A stretch of DNA of 9,959 nt from an uncultured Bacteroidota bacterium (GTDB lineage: Bacteria > Bacteroidota > Rhodothermia > Rhodothermales > UBA10348), in the NCBI GenBank assembly GCA_937893205.1, contig CALBJU010000059.1:1-9959 (forward strand), given 5' to 3'. Position 1 is the first letter of the stretch. Each line of letters opens with the position of its first letter. The notes under the pieces are model-generated. The model was not told the origin of the DNA, did not search any database, and saw only the letters and a list, made by a program, of their open reading frames with translations. Positions 1 to 6,684 of this stretch are shown one piece after another. The position numbers were made by a program, and so were the translations under genes.

Positions 1-136
1 CGATCCGCTAGCGTCGACCAGGTGGCAACAGAGGTGGGCTTTTGCATGGGTCCCTGAGTTTATCTGAGAGGCGATTGATGGGTATACATTATGTGACCTG
101 GGGTGCGCAATTGTTTCGGTGGTGGGGGGCTGCTGG
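1..136. other. Window edge, no convincing gene
   Basis: This stretch lies 3' of the minus-strand membrane protein gene. I see no complete gene and no clear hairpin terminator. The plus-strand frame starting at base 1 is open only to a TGA at 55-57 and reads RSASVDQVATEVGFCMGP. The part VDQVATEVGF resembles the second helix-turn-helix of AraC-type regulators, but the rest of that motif is absent, so I do not call it a gene. Confidence 0.4.
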
Positions 137-472
137 TTAGGGGGTACGCCTGATCCGAACAAATCGGCTTCCGAATATCGAGATCACACCAACGGCAATC
201 CCCACGCCAGCCGCAATTCCCCAGTTGTATTCGAGACCGCGCGGGGAGAGCACCAATCCCAAAATGGGAGTTGCCACGAAGACCGAGATCGAAAAAGAGA
301 GCGCCCCGAGCCGGGCCTGAGAGGCCGTTGCGGGTTGCCAACCCAGATAGAGACCCTGCAGAGCGCACAGCGTCACAAACACGTACAAGTGACCTACGTA
401 CGGCAAATACATGAATGCCGACGCAAATATTCCAGCCAGAGCGGCTGTCACTATCCACTGCTTATTGTCCAT
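137..472 (-). CDS. Small four-helix integral membrane protein, unknown function
   Basis: This encodes 111 residues starting MDNKQWIV. Four hydrophobic stretches are visible, at about residues 6-24, 27-46, 56-77 and 84-103, followed by a short basic tail (RFVRIRR). It should therefore be a small inner-membrane protein with four spans. The basic tail suggests a cytoplasmic C-terminus by the positive-inside rule, which is inference. I recognise no family; no catalytic or binding motif is evident. It lies about 100 bases downstream of the sugar isomerase gene on the same strand, with no hairpin between them, so it could be the last gene of that operon. It could equally be a separate gene. The start has no clear Shine-Dalgarno sequence, as is common in this lineage. 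The length and hydrophobic pattern make a real gene likely; the function is unknown. Confidence 0.65.
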   Translation of the reverse strand: MDNKQWIVTAALAGIFASAFMYLPYVGHLYVFVTLCALQGLYLGWQPATASQARLGALSFSISVFVATPILGLVLSPRGLEYNWGIAAGVGIAVGVISIFGSRFVRIRRTP

Positions 473-573
473 CGCTGCTGTTCAGTCTGTTTATTGTGAG
501 GGACGGCATGAGGCGGGTGGCCGAACCTGATAATGAGTTGTTACCAGGGCGAAGGTTGCTCAGATACAGGCGG

Positions 574-1572
574 CTACTCAGAAAACGCAGCGTCGAAGGC
601 CAGGTCAGAGCCGGGAAAATCAACCGCGCGCACGAAATCACAGGCCTCCTCAGCCCCGTGCTCTCGATCCATTCCGATGTCCTCCCACTCAACGGAGAGG
701 GGACCACGATAGCCCGATCGATTAAGGGCACGGATGATCTCTTCGAAATCAATACACCCCCTTCCCAGCGATCGGAAGTCCCAATGTCGCCTGATATCCC
801 CAAATTCTGTGTGGCCCCCAAAGATGCCAGCTTCCGTCGCCACGGGCGACCACCAAACATCTTTCATATGGACGTGATAGATGCGAGTGGAGAATTTATG
901 GATGAAGCCAACGTAATCGACACCCTGGTAGCCCAGATGGCTCGGGTCGTAGTTAAATCCAAATGCTTCTCGATTGTCTAGGGCATCGAGGGCGCGCTCC
1001 GCGCTGGCAATGTCGAAGGCAATTTCTGTCGGGTGCACTTCCAGCCCGAACCGGACACCCGTTTCATCGAATACGTCCAGAATGGGATTCCACTTATCGG
1101 CGAAGTCCCTAAAGCCTGCGTCGATCAAATCGCCCGAAACTGGCGGAAAGGAATAGAGCATGTGCCAGATCGAACTTCCGGTAAATCCGTTCACCACCTT
1201 TACGCCCAGTTTTTGGGCAGCTCGGGCGGTATCCATCATTTCGGCTGCAGCACGCTCGTTCACCCCGACCGGATCGCCATCGCCCCACACATGGGGGGGA
1301 AGAATGGCTTCATGCCGAGCGTCGATGATGTCGCACACCGCCTGTCCAACGAGGTGTGCGCTGATGGAGTGCACCTGCAGACCGTGCCCGGCCAGAATAT
1401 CCAATCGACTTTGGCAATAGTCCGGCTCTGCGAGTGCGCGGTCCACTTCGAAATGATCTCCCCAGCACGCCAGTTCCAGCCCATCGTAGCCCCACGCGGC
1501 CGCCTTCTCGGCCAAAACGTCGAGCGAGAGGTCGGCCCACTGGCCCGTAAAAAGTGTAATCGGTCGGGACAT
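574..1572 (-). CDS. Sugar phosphate isomerase/epimerase family protein (xylose isomerase-like TIM barrel)
   Basis: This 332-residue protein belongs to the AP-endonuclease-2/xylose isomerase-like TIM-barrel superfamily, which contains metal-dependent isomerases, epimerases, dehydratases and 3-keto-sugar eliminases. Typical metal-site residues appear in family order: E178 in LEVHP, D209 and H212 in NYDPSH, H235 in YHVHMKD and E295 in SVEWED. The N-terminal TLFTGQWADL and GYDGLELACWGDHFEVD stretches are typical of the subgroup paired with Gfo/Idh dehydrogenases. The protein is cytoplasmic, with no signal peptide. The ATG lies 2 bases after the TAA of the upstream dehydrogenase, in an A-rich context without a clear Shine-Dalgarno, which indicates translational coupling. 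The enzyme probably acts on the dehydrogenase product, or on the same sugar or polyol. Inositol, inosose and 3-keto-glycoside metabolism are all possible, and the sequence alone does not decide between them. Family assignment is strong; the substrate is unknown. Confidence 0.9.
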   Translation of the reverse strand: MSRPITLFTGQWADLSLDVLAEKAAAWGYDGLELACWGDHFEVDRALAEPDYCQSRLDILAGHGLQVHSISAHLVGQAVCDIIDARHEAILPPHVWGDGDPVGVNERAAAEMMDTARAAQKLGVKVVNGFTGSSIWHMLYSFPPVSGDLIDAGFRDFADKWNPILDVFDETGVRFGLEVHPTEIAFDIASAERALDALDNREAFGFNYDPSHLGYQGVDYVGFIHKFSTRIYHVHMKDVWWSPVATEAGIFGGHTEFGDIRRHWDFRSLGRGCIDFEEIIRALNRSGYRGPLSVEWEDIGMDREHGAEEACDFVRAVDFPGSDLAFDAAFSE

Positions 1573-1574
1573 TT

Positions 1575-2741
1575 TTATTTTTCGGGTGGAGTGTAGAAAG
1601 CGTCGACCCAGGCCCGGGCCTGGCTGCTTCGAAGAGCCGTGTGGATAAACTGTACGCCGCGAGCACCATCCTGTACGGTGGGAAAGTCGAGATCGGCTTC
1701 GCTTGGCTCTCGACCCTCGATGCGCGCCTTGATGGTGCGAGCGGCATTCTTATAGACATTGGCGAACGCTTCTATGAAGGCTTCTGGATGCCCCGCCGGA
1801 AGACGAGTTGCAGCCGCGGCTTCCTCGCCCAGATACGAGTTTCCACGCTTCAGAATCTGCTCGGGCCTATCTGCGAATTTCATGTAGAGCCAATTTGGAT
1901 GCTCCTGCTTCCACTCCAGTGCCGCCTGTGTGCCGTAGATGCGAATGGTCAGGTTGTTCTCCTCGCCAATGCTGATTTGTGAACAATACAGGATGCCGCG
2001 GGCGCCGCCTCGGTATCGTATCAGGACCGAGGCATCATCTTCGAGCGCCCGCCCTTCGACAAGCGTCGATAGATCCGCGATCATTTCATCCATTTCGAGG
2101 CCGGTGATGTAATGGACCAGATTTTCGCAGTGTGTACCAACATCACCGAGTGCCGAGGATACGCCAGCTTTTGCAGGGTCACTCCTCCAGGCTGCCTGTT
2201 TTTGGCCCGTGGCCTCAAGCAGTGTGGAGAGCCATCCTTGTGGATACTCCACTACAATTTTTCGGATCTCGCCCAACTCACCATCAGCGACCATGCGCCT
2301 GGCCTGCTTCACCATGGGATAGCCCGTGTAATTGTGAGTCAGCGCGAAGATGCACCCGGACGCCGCTACCACTCTGCACAGATCTTCAGACTCCTCGACC
2401 GTCATGGTCATCGGCTTGTCGCAGATAACGTTGAATCCCGCCTCCATTGCCGCTTTGGCGATCGGATGGTGTAAAAAGTTAGGCGTGACGATGCTGACAT
2501 AGTCTATTCGATCCGTGGTCCGTTCAGACTCTGACTTGAGCATTTCCTGCCACGACCCATACACGCGAGCCGGATCGAGATGAAGCTCCCTTCCCGTTTC
2601 AGCCGATTTTTCTGCAGACGAGGAAAACGCGCCGGCCACGATCTCACTTTCTCCATCCAGGGCCGCTGCCATTCGGTGCACCGCTCCGATGAAGGCGCCC
2701 GGGCCGCCACCAACCATCGCGTATCGCAGCTTTCGATCCAT
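1575..2741 (-). CDS. Gfo/Idh/MocA-family NAD(P)-dependent oxidoreductase
   Basis: This is a 388-residue cytoplasmic dehydrogenase of the glucose-fructose oxidoreductase / inositol dehydrogenase family. The N-terminal Rossmann fold carries a glycine-rich nucleotide loop, GGGPGAFIG, at about residues 11-19. The family EKP motif appears as CDKP (K109), and the C-terminal domain has GDVGTHCENL with the expected D200 and H204. These support NAD(P)-linked oxidation or reduction of a sugar or cyclitol hydroxyl. I chose the ATG at 2741 because AGAGGA sits 3 bases upstream and because the Rossmann strand (RKLRYAMVGGG) begins immediately. The frame is open to a further ATG at 2813, but that extension (RPEPNRTKKSLKEPKKP) is a translated low-complexity repeat. 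The gene is first in an apparent operon with the TIM-barrel protein, 2 bases downstream. Pairing of this dehydrogenase subgroup with that isomerase subgroup is a familiar arrangement. The substrate is unknown. Confidence 0.92.
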   Translation of the reverse strand: MDRKLRYAMVGGGPGAFIGAVHRMAAALDGESEIVAGAFSSSAEKSAETGRELHLDPARVYGSWQEMLKSESERTTDRIDYVSIVTPNFLHHPIAKAAMEAGFNVICDKPMTMTVEESEDLCRVVAASGCIFALTHNYTGYPMVKQARRMVADGELGEIRKIVVEYPQGWLSTLLEATGQKQAAWRSDPAKAGVSSALGDVGTHCENLVHYITGLEMDEMIADLSTLVEGRALEDDASVLIRYRGGARGILYCSQISIGEENNLTIRIYGTQAALEWKQEHPNWLYMKFADRPEQILKRGNSYLGEEAAAATRLPAGHPEAFIEAFANVYKNAARTIKARIEGREPSEADLDFPTVQDGARGVQFIHTALRSSQARAWVDAFYTPPEK

Positions 2742-2744
2742 CAA

Positions 2745-2750
2745 TCCTCT
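2745..2750 (-). promoter_or_regulatory. Shine-Dalgarno site deciding the dehydrogenase start
   Basis: On the minus strand the bases read AGAGGA, followed by TTG and then the ATG at 2741. This is one of the few clear purine-rich ribosome-binding sites in the window. It favours 2741 over the in-frame ATG at 2813 as the true start of the dehydrogenase. Confidence 0.6.
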
Positions 2751-2800
2751 TGGTTTTTTTGGCTCTTTCAGGCTCTTTTTGGTTCTATTTGGTTCCGGTC
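2751..2800. repeat. Five imperfect 10-bp tandem blocks in the dehydrogenase leader
   Basis: On the plus strand the segment divides into five consecutive 10-base blocks: TGGTTTTTTT, GGCTCTTTCA, GGCTCTTTTT, GGTTCTATTT and GGTTCCGGTC. They share a GG(C/T)TCTnTTT pattern. On the minus strand, the sense strand of the adjacent operon, they become A-rich blocks of the GAACCAAAAA / GAGCCAAAAA type just upstream of the ribosome-binding site. The period is close to one turn of B-DNA, so the A-tracts are helically phased. This could bend DNA, keep the 5' UTR unstructured, or simply be microsatellite-like slippage. The periodicity is directly visible; any function is inference. Confidence 0.6.
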
Positions 2801-2941
2801 GGAAATCTGCCAAGCCGACATCTACAGCGGATGATATTGAAGCCAGACGGACCCTGCAACAGAGAGCGCCTGCCTGAAAGGGTCAAAGATTAGCGTTGAC
2901 AGATAAATTTCCATCTATGACTCGAATCGCCATCCCTGTAA

Positions 2942-3295
2942 CTGATCCTCGTTGCGGTTAATCTGGTCGGCCAACTCACAGATATTTCCCTCTTTCACTG
3001 GATCCGTCGATTAACCAAGGGCAAACATCTTTGGCTTCGAGCCACGGGCTCCACTTTTGGATCGCAGTTTCTAGATACCTTTATCGTCCTGTCCATCGCG
3101 TTTTACGGTCTTTGGACCATTCAAACGATTCTGGCCGTGACCCTGTTCAATTATTTGTACAAGTTCATCGTGGCCATTCTGATAACGCCTGTAATCTATG
3201 GGGCCCATTGGCTTATGGATATCTATCTTGGGGCTGAGTTAGCCGAGGAATTGACGCAGAGTGCAGAATTGGGCAATTCGGAATCCCTTCCATAA
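2942..3295 (+). pseudogene. 3' half of a queuosine precursor transporter gene (YhhQ/VUT family, COG1738), N-terminus missing
   Basis: An open frame of 117 codons starts just after an in-frame TAA (2939-2941) and ends with TAA at 3293-3295. It carries hallmarks of the YhhQ family, inner-membrane importers of queuine or preQ0/preQ1. LVGQLTDISLFHW is the family helix, and RRLTKGKHLWLRATGST the following loop. GSQFLDTFIVLSIAFYG is the signature membrane segment, and LITPVIYGAHWLMDIYLG the last helix. It ends in a charged tail, AELAEELTQSAEL. Full-length members are about 200-240 residues, so roughly the first 90-110 are absent. Apart from a leading CTG there is no usable start before the conserved block; the first in-frame ATG lies within the last helix. 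Neither of the other two plus-strand frames just upstream shows family-like sequence. The surviving part has no internal stop, so the break may be recent. The family call is confident; loss of function is likely. Confidence 0.8.
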
Positions 3296-3322
3296 AATCA
3301 GGATTCCGGCCCCGCTGGTTTT

Positions 3323-3330
3323 TACCTTTG
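3323..3330 (+). promoter_or_regulatory. Possible Bacteroidota-type -7 element upstream of the propeller genes
   Basis: TACCTTTG matches the TAnnTTTG -7 consensus of the primary sigma factor in Bacteroidota. It would place transcription start roughly 50-60 bases before the ATG at 3395. A matching -33 TTTG about 19-21 bases upstream is not evident, so this is only a candidate promoter for the two propeller genes. Confidence 0.3.
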
Positions 3331-3394
3331 TTGGCTCAACTCCGTGCACTATCCAGTACGGATTCACCCTTTCCCAAACCATTTTTTTGATTGC

Positions 3395-5251
3395 ATGAGG
3401 ATTCGCTACGCGATTTTTACCTTCGCATGCCTGGCATCTCCCCTCTTTGCCAGCGCCCAACCGGTGACCCAGCCGTTCACCTTCAGTATCCTCTCTCAGG
3501 ATCTCCCCGCGGTTCATCAGGGCAGTGTCTCCTGGGGAGACATTGACGGGGACGGTGACCTCGATTTGTTTATCAGCGGCGATATTGGAACGGGTATTCA
3601 CTCCGCGTTCTATCGAAATGAGGGATTGGGGGCCAATGGCCACGCCATATTCTCTCTCATACAGGGAGACGTGAAACAGGTCGTCTATTCATTTTCCTCT
3701 TTTGGTGATTTCGACGGGGACGGCGATCTGGATCTGGTGGTCGGCGGAAGTCAATCCCTGGAGTTTCCGTTCCAGGCAGCCACTACTCTGTATCGAAACG
3801 ACGGGGGGGCATTTGTAGAGGTCTCATCTACGGGCCTGCCCAATTTGCACAGTGGTTCAGCCTCCTGGGGAGATCTGGACGCGGATGGCGATCTCGACCT
3901 GATCATCACCGGCGTCTCGAGTTCAGATGAACTGACTAGCGTCATCGCTATCAACGATGGTGGCGGGTCTTTTACTACCAATTCCGACGAATTGGTAGGC
4001 GTGGGTTATGGAGATTCTGACCTGGGTGATATTGATGGCGACCAGGATCTGGATCTGGTCCTGTCCGGTGCGTCAGACAACGGATTTATTACGACTGTCC
4101 TGCTCAACGACAACGGGTCCTTCACGCCCGTGAGCGCGGCCTTCAGCGGCTATGCCTTCTCTTCTGTCGATTTTGGGGACTATGACAACGATGGTGACCT
4201 CGATCTGGTGGTATCCGGTGGTGAGGTTTCCCCTCTGATTTTCGAGGGCGCCGCCGAGATCTGGCAGAACAGTGGTGGAGCGTTCAGTCTTGTGGACTTT
4301 GAATTCGAGGGCGTACTCGCGGGCGATGTAACGTGGGGCGATTATGACAATGACGGAGATCTCGACCTTCTCACGATTGGAGCGGAGGAGGCTCTTGGAC
4401 GCCGTAGTGCAAGGATATTTCGAAACGATGGCGGTGGCGATTTCGTAAACTCATCGCTGCTCGTGGGTACCATATTTGGCGATGCAGATTGGGGCGATTT
4501 CGACGGCGACGGCGACCTCGATCTTCTAGCGACGGGACGTACGACCTTCGGACCATCCATTACCAACCTCTACGAGAATCGGCGCCAGGCCATTCCCGCA
4601 ATACCATTGGCTCCCCACAGCTTGGTAGCTGAGGTGACCGATGAGAGGGTTCAACTAGCCTGGCTGCCTCCTGCGGGTCTGACAGGGCCCAATGCCAGCG
4701 TAACCTATAATGTGCGGGTGGGACGAACCGTGAACGGTTCTGAAGTTCTGTCGGCGATGGCTCATAAGGTTACCGGAAGACTGTTGATGGCTCACCCGGG
4801 CAACGCCGCCTCGGCCAAAACCATGGTGTTGGACCATCTTCTGAACGGCACCTATTTCTGGAGCGTACAGACGATAAATCACGCTTTCATGGCATCCGCC
4901 TTTTCGTCGGAAGGCACGTTTTCGATAACCGGAGCCCACTCGGTCGGATCCCAAGAAGATGCCCTCCTGCCACAGCAGTTTGCCGTGTACGCTAACTATC
5001 CTAATCCATTTTCGCAGCGGACAACCATCCAATTCGATCTACCTGAAGCGGCGAACGTCGAATTCAGGATTTTCACATTGCTCGGCCAGGAAGTGACTAA
5101 CGTGAGTAAGGGTGTTCTCGGCGCGGGTCAGCATCATATTGACTGGGATGGCCACTCAAGGACAGGCGTCCAGTTGGGCTCAGGAATTTATTTTTACGAG
5201 CTGAGAGCAGGTGACCGCGTCAAGTCAGGCACCATGACGCTGGTGCGATGA
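3395..5251 (+). CDS. Secreted seven-repeat FG-GAP/VCBS beta-propeller protein with FN3-like region and T9SS sorting domain
   Basis: This encodes 618 residues from the chosen ATG. A typical signal peptide begins MRIRYAIFTF and has a likely signal peptidase I site, ASA before Q22. An in-frame ATG at 3344 would add 17 residues ahead of the signal peptide and is less likely. Seven FG-GAP/VCBS repeats follow, with calcium-binding cores of the DxDGDGDLDL type starting near residues 47, 103, 158, 210, 260, 314 and 366. The spacing of 50-56 residues fits a seven-bladed propeller. A fibronectin-III-like region (about 405-510) comes next. Then, from about 524 to the end, is a T9SS type A / FlgD-like sorting domain, with YPNPFS, TIQFDLPE, GIYFYELRAG and the final GTMTLVR. 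The protein should be exported by Sec, then taken across the outer membrane by T9SS and released or anchored at the surface. The role may be adhesion or polymer binding, which is inference. The stop overlaps a possible start of the next gene by 4 bases. Confidence 0.9.
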   Translation: MRIRYAIFTFACLASPLFASAQPVTQPFTFSILSQDLPAVHQGSVSWGDIDGDGDLDLFISGDIGTGIHSAFYRNEGLGANGHAIFSLIQGDVKQVVYSFSSFGDFDGDGDLDLVVGGSQSLEFPFQAATTLYRNDGGAFVEVSSTGLPNLHSGSASWGDLDADGDLDLIITGVSSSDELTSVIAINDGGGSFTTNSDELVGVGYGDSDLGDIDGDQDLDLVLSGASDNGFITTVLLNDNGSFTPVSAAFSGYAFSSVDFGDYDNDGDLDLVVSGGEVSPLIFEGAAEIWQNSGGAFSLVDFEFEGVLAGDVTWGDYDNDGDLDLLTIGAEEALGRRSARIFRNDGGGDFVNSSLLVGTIFGDADWGDFDGDGDLDLLATGRTTFGPSITNLYENRRQAIPAIPLAPHSLVAEVTDERVQLAWLPPAGLTGPNASVTYNVRVGRTVNGSEVLSAMAHKVTGRLLMAHPGNAASAKTMVLDHLLNGTYFWSVQTINHAFMASAFSSEGTFSITGAHSVGSQEDALLPQQFAVYANYPNPFSQRTTIQFDLPEAANVEFRIFTLLGQEVTNVSKGVLGAGQHHIDWDGHSRTGVQLGSGIYFYELRAGDRVKSGTMTLVR

Positions 5252-5325
5252 TTCGTCGATCTGAAGCCCCTCCCCTACTCCATATTAATACGAACAGCGA
5301 CTTAGAATTCATGATTTCAGATAAT

Positions 5326-6564
5326 ATGTCGGCGCCCGATCGCTACCGATTTCCGGCGCTACTCCTTCTGGTTTTCTTCCTCTTCTTCGGCCTTCAATCT
5401 GCCTCGGCTCAGCGGCAAATCGCCGGTGTCGAAGGCATGCCCCCCGTTAGATTCGGAGCGCTCGCAGGAGGCGATTACGATGGAGATGGAGATGAGGACG
5501 TTTTTCTGACCGGTGAACTTCAGGATGGAACGATTCACTCCGCCCTGTACCGGTTTGTGGAGCGCAGGGTAACTCCGATTCCGATGCAAAGCCCCAGAAT
5601 TACGGCCGTCTATCAACGTGTCCCGTTTCCGAAGCGAGACGTGAAAGGTGGATCAGTTGTCTGGAAGGATTTGAACAATGATGGCATGCTCGATATTCTT
5701 GTCACCGGCCTCGCTCTTGAAGAGGTGACAACGGACTCGGAGGTCTTTCGAGCTGCGACGGACATCTACATCAATGGAAACGGCACCTTTTTCATCAATG
5801 GGCTCTCCAGATTGCCTGGTGTTCACAACAGTAGAGCAGATGCCGCCGATTTTAATGGCGACGGAATAATGGACATCGTCCTTGGCGGCGAAACCGACAC
5901 CGGAGTAGTGCTGGGGGTCTGGGTTGCTGACAGTAGTGGCTTCTACTCTCCAGGACCAACGACCTTCGAAGGATTGTCGCTTTCATCCCTCGACATTGCC
6001 GATATGGATGACGATGGTGATCAGGACTTTGTTGTTGGCGGGTTCACTGCGTCCGGTCGGCCCGTTGTCCGTCTTTTCAGAAATAACGGGGACGCTTCCT
6101 TCGTCGAGGTTGACGCCGATCTACCGGAACTATATTTCGCCAGCGCCTCGTTTGGAGACATCGATTTTGATGGGGACTCAGACATTCTGGTGAGCGGGGG
6201 GCGCCTGGCTCCAACGATTTTAAGGGGGTCCACGACGCTTCATCGGAACGACGGGAGCGGAAATTTCACCCAGACCGAGACCTCCCTCACGGGTCTGTTT
6301 GCCGGCGGCTCTCTGTTTGGTGATCTGGACGGGGATACCGACCTCGATTTTGTGACCTGGGGCCAACAGGATCTGAGTGATCCCGAAAGTCAAAAGCTCC
6401 TACTGTATGAAAACATTGACCTGAGCTTCCTTCAGATTGCCAATCTTAGAGGCGTATTGTTCGGAACGCTCAACTGGTTCGACTCGGACGGCAATGGGCG
6501 TCTAGATATTCTGTTGACCGGTGAGCAGGAAGGAGAACTCATCATCACCTTATTCGAGTTTTAG
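5326..6564 (+). CDS. Secreted seven-repeat FG-GAP/VCBS beta-propeller protein without sorting domain (paralogue of the preceding gene)
   Basis: The chosen start gives 412 residues. It begins with a signal peptide: a short basic n-region MSAPDRYR, a hydrophobic core LLLLVFFLFFG and a cleavage site SASA before Q. Other in-frame ATGs at 5248 (ATGA overlap with the previous stop) and 5311 would give unusually long n-regions. The overlap start could still be used, because the frame is open and unbroken from it. Seven repeat cores lie near residues 49, 113, 173, 224, 276, 331 and 384, for example GDYDGDGDED, WKDLNNDGMLD, FGDIDFDGDSD and WFDSDGNGRLD. They match the previous protein blade by blade, including the TIHSALYR / GIHSAFYR stretch after the first core. 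Several calcium loops have drifted from the DGDGD consensus. The protein ends right after blade seven (LIITLFEF), with no FN3 or sorting domain. By itself it should stay periplasmic or depend on a partner. Confidence 0.88.
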   Translation: MSAPDRYRFPALLLLVFFLFFGLQSASAQRQIAGVEGMPPVRFGALAGGDYDGDGDEDVFLTGELQDGTIHSALYRFVERRVTPIPMQSPRITAVYQRVPFPKRDVKGGSVVWKDLNNDGMLDILVTGLALEEVTTDSEVFRAATDIYINGNGTFFINGLSRLPGVHNSRADAADFNGDGIMDIVLGGETDTGVVLGVWVADSSGFYSPGPTTFEGLSLSSLDIADMDDDGDQDFVVGGFTASGRPVVRLFRNNGDASFVEVDADLPELYFASASFGDIDFDGDSDILVSGGRLAPTILRGSTTLHRNDGSGNFTQTETSLTGLFAGGSLFGDLDGDTDLDFVTWGQQDLSDPESQKLLLYENIDLSFLQIANLRGVLFGTLNWFDSDGNGRLDILLTGEQEGELIITLFEF

Positions 6565-6654
6565 TCGCTTCAGGCTCCATCTCTGTCCAGGCCGCGCTCC
6601 GGCCATCTGTGCAGCAATTCTGTCCCAACCAGATCGAGCCTAGAGGCTTCCAAG

Positions 6655-6677
6655 CCCGCTCAGGGCATCCGAGCGGG
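6655..6677. terminator. Weak hairpin between convergent genes
   Basis: CCCGCTC (6655-6661) and GAGCGGG (6671-6677) form a perfect 7-bp stem with a 9-base loop. It lies in the 120-base gap between the end of the second propeller gene and the convergent end of ilvE. There is no T-tract on either side, so termination by this hairpin is only a possibility. Confidence 0.3.
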
Positions 6678-6684
6678 ATCGAAA

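Noticed and set aside
60..458. Minus-strand open frame of 132 codons overlapping the small membrane protein
   Set aside because: The overlapping frame 137-472 has a coherent four-helix membrane pattern, while this one is rich in R, S and C with no recognisable fold.
1033..1596. Plus-strand open frame of 187 codons antisense to the TIM-barrel gene
   Set aside because: It is a mirror of a strongly conserved minus-strand gene, and its product has no recognisable motif.
2742..2813. N-terminal extension of the dehydrogenase from the ATG at 2813
   Set aside because: It is the translation of a low-complexity 10-bp repeat, whereas a clear AGAGGA site sits in front of the ATG at 2741.
2896..2921. 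TTGACA at 2896-2901 with TATGAC at 2916-2921 as a sigma-70 promoter for the transporter remnant
   Set aside because: The spacer is only 14 bases, the -35/-10 pattern is not the usual one in this lineage, and the downstream gene is truncated.
3031..3237. Plus-strand 68-codon frame with an ATG inside the transporter remnant
   Set aside because: It is the wrong frame; the frame starting at 2942 carries the YhhQ family motifs, although it lacks a start codon.
3239..3643. Minus-strand 134-codon frame across the start of the first propeller gene
   Set aside because: It overlaps the signal peptide and first blade on the other strand, and its composition is not protein-like.
3533..6507. Regular repeats in the two propeller genes as a CRISPR-like or satellite array
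   Set aside because: The repeats are in frame, encode DxDGDGD calcium loops with 50-60 residue spacing, and are explained by the protein fold.
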